A DNA stretch of 64,000 nucleotides from a virus, in IMG/VR virus record IMGVR_UViG_3300010413_002638, positions 48,805 to 112,804 of that record. One strand, given 5' to 3'. The position numbers and the translations under genes are program-made. Positions 31,579-39,729 of the stretch are shown here, piece after piece. The notes beneath the pieces were generated by a model. The model was not told the DNA's origin. It made no database searches and worked only from the letters and a program-made list of their open reading frames with translations. Numbering within the stretch: position 1 is the first letter of the stretch; every line of letters begins with the position of its first letter.

Positions 31579-31850
31579 CATTTTCCTCTGTCTTTATATA
31601 CCAGATAGACTAAACGTTCGTACATTGAATTGGTGGGATGTCGCAACATCTTATTAATACGTATTTAGTATTTTGTAACAGTAGATGGGTACTATTATGA
31701 AAGAAAAGCGACTACCAAAGCGTGAAAAACGCAGAAAGATATATCGCTCTGACAGAGCCAATTGACCTAATAGAATATATGACAAATTATTTTCAGCGGA
31801 GATTCATTGAAAGATACCAAGGGATGTTCGAAACACACTAGGAGAAGAAA
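31579..31850. promoter_or_regulatory. Divergent intergenic region between sbcD and a small-gene operon
   Basis: About 270 bases, AT-rich in the middle (TTATTAATACGTATTTAGTATTTTG at about 31650-31675 in overlapping words). It must hold promoters for both strands, but no clear -35/-10 pair stands out. A TATATAAA word on the minus strand (31593-31600) sits too close to the sbcD ribosome site to be a normal -10 box. It also contains the tiny frame at 31697-31765. Confidence 0.4.
31697..31765 (+). CDS. Possible 22-residue basic peptide
   Basis: ATG AAA GAA AAG ... to TGA encodes a 22-residue peptide, 12 of them Lys/Arg (MKEKRLPKREKRRKIYRSDR plus AN). No convincing ribosome-binding site (GATGGG lies 10 bases upstream). 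It could be a small nucleic-acid-binding peptide or a chance frame; the strong basic bias is the only argument for it. Confidence 0.25.
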   Translation: MKEKRLPKREKRRKIYRSDRAN

Positions 31851-32378
31851 ATGTTTGACGCATTACTAATATCACTAGCTGATGGCCAATCCTACAAACA
31901 CGTGCGTATCTTGGAAGACCAAGATATCCAAGCTAGCGATTTCCCGAAGCTCTTCGAAGAATACACTTCCGCCTTCCACACCGATGACGGTCGTTTCGTC
32001 ATCTGCCACAATTGGGGCATCAAACTAATCCACCTAGATCGTCATCAACGTGGGACTCGAACAGGATTGAAAGTAGAAAGAATATTGGTGTCAGGAGACG
32101 CTCTGTATGCTCCGGCTACGATACTTCCAGGTGAATCCTGGTATGATAACGGAGTACCCTACTACTTCCTGAATACTAGTGGGATTACCGGTCAGTTTGT
32201 ATTTTCTACAGTAGAGGGCACGTTCCTTACCGCCGACAAGAACGTGGTAAGCGTCATATTCCCAGCGATGCCCAAACGAGCTATTACTAGCAGTGAGAAC
32301 GTCCAAAAATCCTTCGTTACTATGCGTAAGCGATCAGCAATACCTGATACTGTCAGTGGCAAGATACAACATACATGA
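31851..32378 (+). CDS. Hypothetical protein (175 aa)
   Basis: A mixed alpha/beta protein with no known motif. The middle region (VERILVSGDALYAPATILPGESWYDNG ... FVFSTVEGTFLTADKNVV) looks like a beta-sandwich; the end is basic. A strong AGGAGAAG precedes ATG 31851. First gene of the plus-strand unit leading into the DinG-like helicase; its TGA overlaps the next ATG. Confidence 0.75.
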   Translation: MFDALLISLADGQSYKHVRILEDQDIQASDFPKLFEEYTSAFHTDDGRFVICHNWGIKLIHLDRHQRGTRTGLKVERILVSGDALYAPATILPGESWYDNGVPYYFLNTSGITGQFVFSTVEGTFLTADKNVVSVIFPAMPKRAITSSENVQKSFVTMRKRSAIPDTVSGKIQHT

Positions 32379-32719
32379 GCGGTCTGGTCGATCTAATATA
32401 CCAATATCTGATGAACCATGAGGTGGTTGAGAGCTTGAATCCTACCGGGTTCGGTCTATCGCCACTAGCACATATTTCGTCCTCATACTACATTATTGAA
32501 TTTGTAGTGTCGGTGGAGATGCGGCGGGAGCCACCTGTCCCGTTGCTGTATCATATAAATCTTGATTCTGACAGAGCTATTCTGACTGTTTTAGATGGTA
32601 TACATGTACAAGTTTACCGATATTGTGATCCTGAGTTCCCACAAAATCTCCTCCAAGCACTCTCAAACATAAAGACCAATGTTGAACGATTTAGCAATCA
32701 CCGAACCAGTACACTTTGA
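32375..32719 (+). CDS. Hypothetical protein with 'DPEFPQNL' C-terminal motif
   Basis: 114 residues. An N-terminal helix is followed by beta strands (YYIIEFVVSVEMRRE ... LLYHINLDSDRAILTVLDGIHVQVYRY) and CDPEFPQNLLQAL. The protein at 34798-35181 has the same end pattern (SNPEFPTNLIRYV) after a similar strand pair, so the two are probably distant paralogues flanking the helicase gene. Function unknown. It overlaps the helicase start by 41 bases. Confidence 0.7.
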   Translation: MSGLVDLIYQYLMNHEVVESLNPTGFGLSPLAHISSSYYIIEFVVSVEMRREPPVPLLYHINLDSDRAILTVLDGIHVQVYRYCDPEFPQNLLQALSNIKTNVERFSNHRTSTL

Positions 32720-34460
32720 TCTTGACGCGATCGATGCTTCTTTCCCTAAGCCTAGTTATCGCGACGGACAAAAAGAGGCCATCGAGTTCGCCCTCGAGTC
32801 CTTCAACGCCGGAAAACGCATAGTCATCCTCGAGTGCCCTACCGGCAGCGGCAAATCAGCCATCGGGATGACCATTGCGGACATGGTGGAACGATCTTAC
32901 TACATCACCATCACCAAAATCCTTCAAGACCAGCTTGTTGGTGACTTCGGTGATACCATCGTTAATCTCAAGGGACGAAACGCATATCCATGCACTTTCT
33001 ACAACCGAGAAGGGCAGAAGTTGGTTGATAGGAAGCTTTGGACAGCCCAAAAACTCAAGGAGGCTGTCAATGCCCGACCGACTTGTGCCACTGGTTTCTG
33101 CCGTACCAAGACTAACAGGGATATGCCCGGAGCATCTTCAAGTCATTGCTCCATGTGCTTCACAACAGATGGTCCTTTCGGAACCGGTAGACCGAAAGGT
33201 GATTTGCATGATTTGCCATATGGCATGTCATATTCTGCCTGCCCATATTACGAGACTGTCTACTCGGCCATCCAATCTCGCAAAGTGGTCATGAACTTTT
33301 CGAGCTTTCTCTATCAAACGAGCTTGACCAAGCGATTTGATGAACCGCGCGATCTGATGATTGTGGACGAGTGTCATAATATTGAGCCACAATTATTGGA
33401 CTTCGTGGCCTTTACGATTAGTGACCAGCACTTGCAGCAGTATGGCATCTTTATTCCACAATTAGCCAGTCCATATGATTATTATGTCTGGCTGGTGGAC
33501 ACTAGAGTTGCCCACTTGCTGTACGATATTATCAAGCAAGCCGAGGATGAAGAGAACCACAAGCTGGCCGACGAATTGAAATACACCTTGAAGAAGTTCC
33601 AGCTTTTCATTCATCGGATCGAAGAATCCGATGATGACCGGAATACCGAGTGGGTGGCCGATTATACGGAGAAATTGAACAGCTCTGGTGACATTCAACA
33701 CCGGTCCGTCACAATCAAACCGGTCTACGCCAACGCTTTTGCCCAACCTTTGTTGTTCAGATACGCCAAGCGGATTCTGCTGATGTCGGCGACGGTGTTG
33801 GACGTGAACGTGGTTTGTCGTTCTTTGGGTCTAAATAAGTCCGAGATAGCCGCGAAAAGGCTCAAGAACCGCTTTCCGGTCGAGAACCGTCCGATCTACC
33901 TGAATACCGTCGCGAAGATGACGGGAGGCAAGGAAGCTATGTCCAAGTGGGCTCCCGCCCTAGTATCTGGTGTCAACGAAATCGTAGAGAAGCACAAAGG
34001 CGAAAAAGGAATAATTCATACCCATAACTTCGCCATTATGGACCATCTGTTGGTTCGGTGCAAGCCGAGCGTCAAGGCTCGATTTCTCTGCCAGCGGGAT
34101 TTCATGAATAAGACGGAGATGCTGGCGGAGCATGAAAGGTTAGAGGATTCGGTGTTGATAGCTCCGGCGATGCACGAGGGTGTAGATCTCGTGGATGCTT
34201 TGAGCCGGTTCCAAATCATCTGCAAGGTACCATTTGCCAATTTCTTCGACAATCAACAATTGGCTAGGCGTGTGGAAGTCGATCGGAAATACTATATCTG
34301 GCTCACGGCACTGAAATTGGTCCAATCTTACGGGCGGAGTGTCCGTAGTGAAGATGACTACGCGGTGACTTATATTCTGGATGAGAGCATTCATCGCTTT
34401 CTGAAAGATGCGAGGAAGATGTTACCAACCTGGTTTACAGAAGCTATAAAGGACGAATAA
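32679..34460 (+). CDS. dinG: DinG/XPD-family superfamily 2 DNA helicase
   Basis: 593 residues. Walker A ECPTGSGKSA (52-61), DEAH-type VDECHN (about 228), SATVLD (motif III-like), APAMHEGVDL (motif V) and QSYGRSVRSEDD (motif VI) identify a Rad3/XPD-type 5'-3' helicase. Between motifs Ia and II lies a Cys-rich part (YPCTFY, CATGFC, HCSMC, ACPYYE) that can supply the 4Fe-4S ligands expected of DinG/XPD. It likely unwinds forks, R-loops or recombination intermediates. It lacks the exonuclease domain seen in some Gram-positive DinG. The start overlaps the preceding gene, and the stop overlaps the next ATG (TAATG). Confidence 0.9.
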   Translation: MLNDLAITEPVHFDLDAIDASFPKPSYRDGQKEAIEFALESFNAGKRIVILECPTGSGKSAIGMTIADMVERSYYITITKILQDQLVGDFGDTIVNLKGRNAYPCTFYNREGQKLVDRKLWTAQKLKEAVNARPTCATGFCRTKTNRDMPGASSSHCSMCFTTDGPFGTGRPKGDLHDLPYGMSYSACPYYETVYSAIQSRKVVMNFSSFLYQTSLTKRFDEPRDLMIVDECHNIEPQLLDFVAFTISDQHLQQYGIFIPQLASPYDYYVWLVDTRVAHLLYDIIKQAEDEENHKLADELKYTLKKFQLFIHRIEESDDDRNTEWVADYTEKLNSSGDIQHRSVTIKPVYANAFAQPLLFRYAKRILLMSATVLDVNVVCRSLGLNKSEIAAKRLKNRFPVENRPIYLNTVAKMTGGKEAMSKWAPALVSGVNEIVEKHKGEKGIIHTHNFAIMDHLLVRCKPSVKARFLCQRDFMNKTEMLAEHERLEDSVLIAPAMHEGVDLVDALSRFQIICKVPFANFFDNQQLARRVEVDRKYYIWLTALKLVQSYGRSVRSEDDYAVTYILDESIHRFLKDARKMLPTWFTEAIKDE

Positions 34461-34801
34461 TGTGCACATATTATCCCTATCAACCACAAGATGCTAAATC
34501 TAATCTCGACTCTACTCTCGGCAAGGTGGAGATGGAACACGCCGCTGCTGTGATTATCCAACAAGCCCAAAAGCAGGGCAATTGGAATGTGCGTGTTCTT
34601 TTGTGTGGTTATTCTAATCATGATACTGTATATGGTATGGAACTACTTGCTGGCTACGGCTGGTTAATATTTTTACCCGACGAGGAACGATGGACTATTA
34701 CGCCTGAATTCATCAAGCGAGTCTGTCAGAGTACCGAAGATCGGGATCTACACCGAGCTATCCAAGACTACGACGTGAAACCAGATGATTATTCACCATG
34801 A
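34460..34801 (+). CDS. Hypothetical protein (113 aa)
   Basis: A small alpha/beta protein: helix with KVEMEHAAAVIIQQAQKQ, a strand NVRVLLCGYS, an aromatic YGWLIFLPDEERWTITPEF and an acidic C-terminus. No known domain. Translationally coupled on both sides (TAATG at 34458-34462 and ATGA at 34798-34801), so it belongs to the helicase operon. Confidence 0.75.
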   Translation: MCTYYPYQPQDAKSNLDSTLGKVEMEHAAAVIIQQAQKQGNWNVRVLLCGYSNHDTVYGMELLAGYGWLIFLPDEERWTITPEFIKRVCQSTEDRDLHRAIQDYDVKPDDYSP

Positions 34802-35181
34802 CAATTGATAATATCACGATAGAACGTGCTGCCTCTAAGCTCATCGAAGAAGGTCTAGAGGTGGCAGATATTTCTGGTCATTTCAATGTAAGGCGTGAAG
34901 GGTATCGCCGAATTATTATCTCCGGTCCCGGAGAATCTCATTGTGACAATCACAGGGAAGGTGTTTGGATCTATACCTATACCCATTGTTCTCGCGTCCG
35001 CACTAATCCTTTCCGAGAGTTAAATGAAGACCGGTACTTCGAGCATTCTAATCCTGAGTTCCCCACGAATTTAATCAGATATGTGGAGCTTGCCACATGT
35101 TCTTGGGCGGATTGGTGGGAGGTCTTCGAGAGGGAAGAAGGGGAGCGTGAACAATGCGAGTCTATCGACTCTTGCGAATAG
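34798..35181 (+). CDS. Hypothetical protein, likely paralogue of 32375-32719
   Basis: 127 residues. A helical start (IERAASKLIEEGLEV) precedes strands (YRRIIISGPGES, VWIYTYTHC) and the HSNPEFPTNLIRYVELA motif also found in the protein at 32375. The C-terminus is Glu-rich with two Cys. Function unknown. ATGA overlaps its upstream neighbour, and it overlaps the next gene by 28 bases. Confidence 0.7.
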   Translation: MTIDNITIERAASKLIEEGLEVADISGHFNVRREGYRRIIISGPGESHCDNHREGVWIYTYTHCSRVRTNPFRELNEDRYFEHSNPEFPTNLIRYVELATCSWADWWEVFEREEGEREQCESIDSCE

Positions 35182-35489
35182 GGCGGCTCAAACAACGAAT
35201 GGTGCCGTACAAACGTGCCCTAGACGATAAAGCATTACCCGCTGATCGGCGTATTATCGCCCTAACCGAAGATGGGTTGGACAATCCACGAGCCGAACCG
35301 GTCATTATCACTGATGACAGCTTGGTTCTCTTCGCAGATGGCCAAATCTGGCATCTAGGCGGTACCGCTTCTCTGGAAACGTGCCAGATACCCGATGGTT
35401 ATCGACCTTCTTACAATTGGCAGGCGGACCAACCTCGGCGATCATATAAGTGTTATATGATCTGGCAATCATTTCAATCTACTCCGTAG
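35154..35489 (+). CDS. Small hypothetical protein (111 aa)
   Basis: A basic N-terminus (RVYRLLRIGRLKQRMVPYKRAL) is followed by a beta-rich part (RRIIALTEDG ... PVIITDDSLVLFADGQIWHLGG) and a Trp/Tyr-rich end. No known family. It ends the helicase operon and converges on the zincin gene with a 21-base overlap. Confidence 0.65.
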   Translation: MRVYRLLRIGRLKQRMVPYKRALDDKALPADRRIIALTEDGLDNPRAEPVIITDDSLVLFADGQIWHLGGTASLETCQIPDGYRPSYNWQADQPRRSYKCYMIWQSFQSTP

Positions 35490-36125
35490 CCACTCCCGCC
35501 AAGGTCGGATGCTGGGACGGTAGTGGATATTTTCTTTTTCCGCCTTGTCCGCTATAACCACGCAACGTTTCGCTTGCCATTCCCAGATTTTATTCAGCTC
35601 TTCGCGGTCTTTGTAGTTGGCTGGTACCATTTCTTTTAGGACGTGGCAATAATAGCCGAACTCACAGGCCCGCTCGATTTCTAACCAGGCCGGTTCGCGT
35701 ACTCTGCTGTAGACAGCGACGGCAGCACCATTAGTATATGCAGTCCATTCGTCATATACATATAATGCTGTTTCATCCCAATATCTCTGTTGCTCGCAGA
35801 GGTAGCAGGGATAGCCACCGCCGCGATATCTGACGCATCGTGCTAGTTGGGACAAGCGAATGCCGGTCTTGGAGACTTTGACGAATCGTTTCTGTCCAAC
35901 ATAATAACATTGAGCACCGTATTGATTTCGCAGTATACTATTGATCCCATGTGTTGATTCATGTACGGTGGTGAGTGTACTCCCACTTTTGTAGATGGAA
36001 GGAGCATTTGCCAAGGAGTATGGTGATTGGAAGAATGTTTGTCCTTCTAATGGGTTGAAATAAGCCAAGCAAAATGGTATTAGTTGTAACACCATGATAC
36101 GAAGCGATACCTCGGGTCTAAACAT
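35469..36125 (-). CDS. HExxH zinc metalloprotease-like protein
   Basis: 218 residues. TVHESTHGINS contains the gluzincin/zincin HExxH site (H55, E56, H59); DETALYVYDEWTAY about 65 residues later offers a Glu as third zinc ligand. Cysteines (C73, C97, C107, C110, CEQQ) suggest a structural metal or disulfides. No clear signal peptide, although residues 9-23 are hydrophobic (RIMVLQLIPFCLAYF). It could be a host-targeting or prohead protease. ATG 36125 is preferred over the upstream TTG because GAGGAA lies 5 bases before it. Divergent from sbcC. Confidence 0.6.
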   Translation of the reverse strand: MFRPEVSLRIMVLQLIPFCLAYFNPLEGQTFFQSPYSLANAPSIYKSGSTLTTVHESTHGINSILRNQYGAQCYYVGQKRFVKVSKTGIRLSQLARCVRYRGGGYPCYLCEQQRYWDETALYVYDEWTAYTNGAAVAVYSRVREPAWLEIERACEFGYYCHVLKEMVPANYKDREELNKIWEWQAKRCVVIADKAEKENIHYRPSIRPWREWLRSRLK

Positions 36126-36178
36126 CTGTTCCTCGCTTGCCAATGGGATTATTGAGAGTCCCGTCTTGTGGCGTATTT

Positions 36179-36212
36179 ATGGGTAAAACACTCCCGTCCG
36201 AGGTATACCCAT
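36179..36212 (+). promoter_or_regulatory. Hairpin covering the sbcC start codon
   Basis: ATGGGTA (36179-36185) can pair with TACCCAT (36206-36212), whose last bases are the AT of the sbcC ATG. The 20-base loop contains GAGG, the likely ribosome-binding site. Such a 7-bp stem could reduce initiation until disrupted. Confidence 0.4.
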
Positions 36213-38040
36213 GCTTGAATTAAGAAGCGTTTCCTGGCGTAATTTCATGTCCTATGGTGATTATGTCTCTACACTTGATCTCACCACTCTGGGACAATGC
36301 CTTATTACCGGAGAGGTTATTGAGTCTGACGTCAAGGAAACATATGATTCTGCTAACCCAATTCCAATAAGGAAGTCCAACGGGGCTGGCAAATCAACAA
36401 TCCCTAGCGTGATTCAGTGGGTGCTCTTTGGACGCACCATGCACTCGGCGAATCCAGGCTCAAAAGTAGTCAATCATTTCACAGGGAAGGACTGTTGGGC
36501 CAAAATCGAGTTCAAGAACGGGGACAGTATCACCCGCACTAGAAATTTGGACGGAACCAACGAACTTATCTACGTCCTCAACGGCGACGAAAACGTCGTC
36601 ACTGCCAACACCCTGTCAACCGTCCAAAACCAACAAAAACAACTCGCCCGTGCTTTCAACCTCGATTGGGAAATGTTCTGCGGCAGTGTCTTCTTCAACC
36701 AGTATAGCAAGCCATGGATGGAAATGGCTGACCAGTCCCGCAAGAAAGCCATCGAACGAGCCCTCCACGTCGATCGATTCGAATATTACGCCAAAATAGC
36801 CAAAGGCAAACTAGCCAAAATCGAAGCCGACGTAGAAGCCAGCGACCTCAAAGTACAAGGTATCCTCAACGAGATCGAACGAATTAAAGCATCCATCGGA
36901 AGACTCCAAGCATCCGCCGCGTCCTTCGAAGACAACAAGAAAGAACGCAAGAAAGATCTCCTCCTCCGCGCCAAACGAGTCAAGGAAGAACGAGATGCCA
37001 TGGAACTACCCGATCTAGACAAACTCAAAGCCAAATGGACAGTAGTAGACAAAATCAACAAAAAGCTAGGCGAATATCGAGCCGAAGCAAACCGCATCAC
37101 CAGCGATATAGCCGAACTGAAAGGCACCAAATCTTCGCTCGAGCGAAAAATCGGCCTCTGGAATGACAAGAGCGGCACGATCTGCACCAGTTGTGAACAG
37201 ACCGTGCCAGCGGGCCACGTGGCCGCCCGCGTGGAGCCACTACAAAAATCGCTCGAAGAAACCATCGCCGAAATAGAGATCAAAGAGGCCGAACTAGGTC
37301 AGATCAGAGATACCATCGCCAAAACTCAGCAAATAGTGGCCCAAAAACAACCATCTTTGTCCACACGCGATGCTGAATCTATTCATTCTAGGCACAAGTC
37401 CAGAACAACAGAAATCAAACGACTCAAAGAACAAGCCGTTGCTATCGATGATGAAACTAATCCACATCACCAATCCATTACTGATGCCGAAAAGACGATG
37501 GAGGACCGGCAGGCAGCACTAGAGAAGATCAAAGAAGACAACGAAAAGAAGACATACCTTAGCCAACACTACCAGTACGTGTACAAAGCGTACAATGACC
37601 GGACGAAAATCAAGAGCTATGTCTTCCAGGAGCATATCCCATATATTAATGAGCGGATCAAGCATTATCTGGAGGTTTTTGGGCTTGACGTGCATATCGA
37701 GCTGACTTCTTCGCTAGGAATATCTAGTAATCTTTGGGGTTACGAATTTGAGTCCGGTGGTGAGCGAAAGCGGACAGATGTAGCCTTCATGCTGGCAATG
37801 TTTGACTTCCACGAGCAAATGTATGGTCGCCAATGTAATATTCTGGTTCTAGACGAAGTCGATGGCCGCTTGGACGATGACGGTATTGATTCTCTGATAA
37901 ATATTATCAAGGATGATCTTAGCTCCAAGGTAGAATCTATTCTGGTTATCTCCCATCGTGAGTTGATGTGGGATACGTTCGCCAATGAGGTGAAGGTCAC
38001 CAGGAAAGATAGGTTTTCGCACCTGCGGTTAGCAATATAG
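36211..38040 (+). CDS. sbcC: SbcC/Rad50-type ATPase subunit (T4 gp46-like)
   Basis: 609 residues. N-terminal Walker A SNGAGKST (56-63), Q-loop region FNQYSKPW, a long antiparallel coiled coil (about 190-500) with a zinc-hook CTSC (C325, C328) at its middle, the ABC signature ESGGERKR (about 513) and Walker B LVLDEVDGRL with the H-loop VISHREL. All parts of a complete Rad50-like SMC ATPase are present, but the coiled coil is short. It pairs with SbcD at 30487. GAGG lies 7 bases before ATG 36211, inside a possible hairpin. Confidence 0.95.
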   Translation: MLELRSVSWRNFMSYGDYVSTLDLTTLGQCLITGEVIESDVKETYDSANPIPIRKSNGAGKSTIPSVIQWVLFGRTMHSANPGSKVVNHFTGKDCWAKIEFKNGDSITRTRNLDGTNELIYVLNGDENVVTANTLSTVQNQQKQLARAFNLDWEMFCGSVFFNQYSKPWMEMADQSRKKAIERALHVDRFEYYAKIAKGKLAKIEADVEASDLKVQGILNEIERIKASIGRLQASAASFEDNKKERKKDLLLRAKRVKEERDAMELPDLDKLKAKWTVVDKINKKLGEYRAEANRITSDIAELKGTKSSLERKIGLWNDKSGTICTSCEQTVPAGHVAARVEPLQKSLEETIAEIEIKEAELGQIRDTIAKTQQIVAQKQPSLSTRDAESIHSRHKSRTTEIKRLKEQAVAIDDETNPHHQSITDAEKTMEDRQAALEKIKEDNEKKTYLSQHYQYVYKAYNDRTKIKSYVFQEHIPYINERIKHYLEVFGLDVHIELTSSLGISSNLWGYEFESGGERKRTDVAFMLAMFDFHEQMYGRQCNILVLDEVDGRLDDDGIDSLINIIKDDLSSKVESILVISHRELMWDTFANEVKVTRKDRFSHLRLAI

Positions 38041-38082
38041 TTATCAAATATAAAAGGAACAGTTGACTCCGGGAGCTACTCT

Positions 38083-38628
38083 ATGGATTCCCATACTACT
38101 GAACATATCAAGCACGTCACGAACACCGAAGTTGTTCGACGCTTGCTTATCCGCTATTTTATGGAAAAGGGATTCACGGAGAGCTTCGACCGGCATCTCT
38201 ATCCTGCCCTTCTCCAAGATCTGACACTTCGTGTTCCACAACTCACCACGAAGATCGAAATAGTTCCCTTTGCCGAAGAAGTGGATACATTCCAGGGTAA
38301 AGCCATCTTGGGTTGGAACCTCTTCGTCCTCGGGAATCAACGGATGTACCTGGGGCAGACCTACCATAACGATTTGCGGAGTCTAGCTCGGCAACTCCAA
38401 ACGGGAATGGTAGTTATTCCTGAGGGAAGTGTTATTAATGCCCGCCGTCAGACGACGCCACGCAGAGTAGTAACTTTCATTACTCGCGTGTTGGAGTCGC
38501 ACGAGGCTGGTTATGTGGATTTGTCGGTTGCTACAAATCCGAAGAAGATTGGCGAGCCATATGCCACGAAGAATAGCCTAATGGGCATGCCGCAGCAATT
38601 TTTTACACGTAGTGGGTACGGCGTGTGA
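38083..38628 (+). CDS. Hypothetical protein (181 aa) downstream of sbcC
   Basis: An alpha/beta protein with no motif I recognise. Helical residues 5-50 (HTTEHIKHVTNTEVVRRLLIRYFMEKGF) are followed by beta segments (KIEIVPFAEEV, GWNLFVLGNQRMYLGQTYHND) and a C-terminal strand-rich part (RRVVTFITRVLESHEAGYVDL). The helix and strand lengths recall small nucleic-acid-binding phage proteins, without further support. It follows sbcC by 42 bases; a GGGAGC lies upstream of the ATG. Confidence 0.7.
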   Translation: MDSHTTEHIKHVTNTEVVRRLLIRYFMEKGFTESFDRHLYPALLQDLTLRVPQLTTKIEIVPFAEEVDTFQGKAILGWNLFVLGNQRMYLGQTYHNDLRSLARQLQTGMVVIPEGSVINARRQTTPRRVVTFITRVLESHEAGYVDLSVATNPKKIGEPYATKNSLMGMPQQFFTRSGYGV

Positions 38629-38649
38629 AAGAACAGTTTCGTCATGTAA

Positions 38650-38669
38650 ATATAACATGGAGGTTATAT
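38650..38669 (+). promoter_or_regulatory. RBS hairpin upstream of HNH gene
   Basis: ATATAAC (38650-38656) pairs perfectly with GTTATAT (38663-38669), leaving loop ATGGAG; the GGAGG ribosome site for ATG 38671 is thus in the loop and closing base pair. The 5' arm is preceded by TGTAA, giving a TAAATATAAC word like a T4-type late promoter. In T4, homing endonuclease genes use just such hairpins, with a late promoter inside the stem. Confidence 0.45.
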
Positions 38670-38670
38670 T

Positions 38671-39402
38671 ATGCACGAAACTATCAACGAATCAGGAAAT
38701 GTCTACGGCAAATGGATAGTACTATCGAAGTACAAATCCACCACTTCTTCTGCCGCTTGGCTTTGCCGCTGTGAATGCGGGTACGAACGACCAATTCTTG
38801 GCGTCGATCTCCGTCGTAATAAACTGCCGTTGTGTACTAATTGTTGTCGCGTTTGTGGCAAGACCAGGAACGAAACCGAGTTCAAGGGTAATAAACGTAT
38901 CTGTAAAGAATGCGACAAACGGCGAATAAAAGAATGGAAAACGGCTACGAACTATCAGAAGCAATATATGAACCCCTGGCTTAAAAGGAATCCAGAAGCT
39001 GTTGCCAGGCACAAAGAAACAGAACGAGATCGCTTACAGTCAGATCCGTACATTTTCCTTTGTTATAAATTGAAGGATATACGTAGGAAAATCAAGAGAG
39101 CCGATAAAAATCTATCTCTTGGCACTAAACAAAGATCTAGGCTAATTGACCGCGAGGTCACTATAACCGAAGAAGAACTTATCGCTCTTTGGGACAAGCA
39201 GAATGGGTTATGTGCTATTTCTGGTATGCCGATGGCTCACGAGTTCAAGAATCTTCGGTCTGCTAGTATTGATCGGATTGATAGTAGTAAGGGATATGTG
39301 CCTGGGAATGTCCAATTGGTATGTCAGTGGGTGAACTACGCTAAGAATAACCATGCCGACGCGGAAATAAGAGAGGTATTGGCCGAATATGGCAAAGCGT
39401 AG
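38671..39402 (+). CDS. HNH endonuclease-like protein with zinc-ribbon N-terminus
   Basis: 243 residues. The N-terminal YGKWIVLSKYKST...WLCRCECG (C32, C34, C36) and LCTNC (C55, C58) form a ribbon found in phage HNH proteins; a second CGKTRNETEF...RICKECDKRR unit (C62, C78, C81) follows. The C-terminal part has GLCAISGMPM ... ASIDRIDSSKGYVPGNVQLVCQWVNYAKNN, a divergent HNH-type fold in which the first His is replaced by Ile/Asp, as in many phage-encoded free-standing endonucleases. It is likely a homing endonuclease. GGAGG lies in a hairpin upstream. It overlaps the second HNH gene by 14 bases. Confidence 0.75.
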   Translation: MHETINESGNVYGKWIVLSKYKSTTSSAAWLCRCECGYERPILGVDLRRNKLPLCTNCCRVCGKTRNETEFKGNKRICKECDKRRIKEWKTATNYQKQYMNPWLKRNPEAVARHKETERDRLQSDPYIFLCYKLKDIRRKIKRADKNLSLGTKQRSRLIDREVTITEEELIALWDKQNGLCAISGMPMAHEFKNLRSASIDRIDSSKGYVPGNVQLVCQWVNYAKNNHADAEIREVLAEYGKA

Positions 39403-39682
39403 AAAGCAAAAACGACAGAAGGGTTGGAAACAACCAAAATATCACCAATATATTAAATCAAAGGCTTGGCGCAATAGACGAAAACAAGCATTGATTGCGG
39501 CTAATTTTCGTTGTGAGATATGTGGTAGCACCGAAGACTTGCACGTTCACCATCTTAATTACAAGAGAGTTGGCAGAGAAAAGAAAGAAGATCTACAAGT
39601 ATTATGCGATCAGTGCCACAAAAACGAACATGATATACCAACATTTCTCGATGAGGAGTATGCCGCCATTGTCGGCGATTAG
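39389..39682 (+). CDS. HNH endonuclease
   Basis: 97 residues. A basic N-terminal region (MAKRRKQKRQKGWKQPKYHQYIKSKAWRNRR) is followed by a canonical HNH core: C42-x2-C45, LHVHHLNY (H54, H55), then DLQVLCDQCHKNEH with C73-x2-C76 and H77. The catalytic His and both zinc pairs are present, so it is likely an active nicking or cleaving enzyme: homing, packaging-associated or restriction type. It is much shorter than its neighbour and unlike it in sequence apart from the fold. Confidence 0.85.
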   Translation: MAKRRKQKRQKGWKQPKYHQYIKSKAWRNRRKQALIAANFRCEICGSTEDLHVHHLNYKRVGREKKEDLQVLCDQCHKNEHDIPTFLDEEYAAIVGD

Positions 39683-39729
39683 CAAATTTATTGTATGAAG
39701 CTCTCTGCTAGGCTATGGTGTATGATTAA

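Noticed and set aside
31593-31600. T4-type late promoter upstream of sbcD, and similar at 51691-51698
   Set aside because: TATATAA words lie directly next to the ribosome-binding sites, leaving no room for a start site and leader; AU-rich spacing is simpler.
38044-38367. Minus-strand frame opposite the gene after sbcC
   Set aside because: It is antisense to a better-supported plus-strand gene in the sbcC direction; the plus-strand product has more natural alternation of hydrophobic and polar residues.
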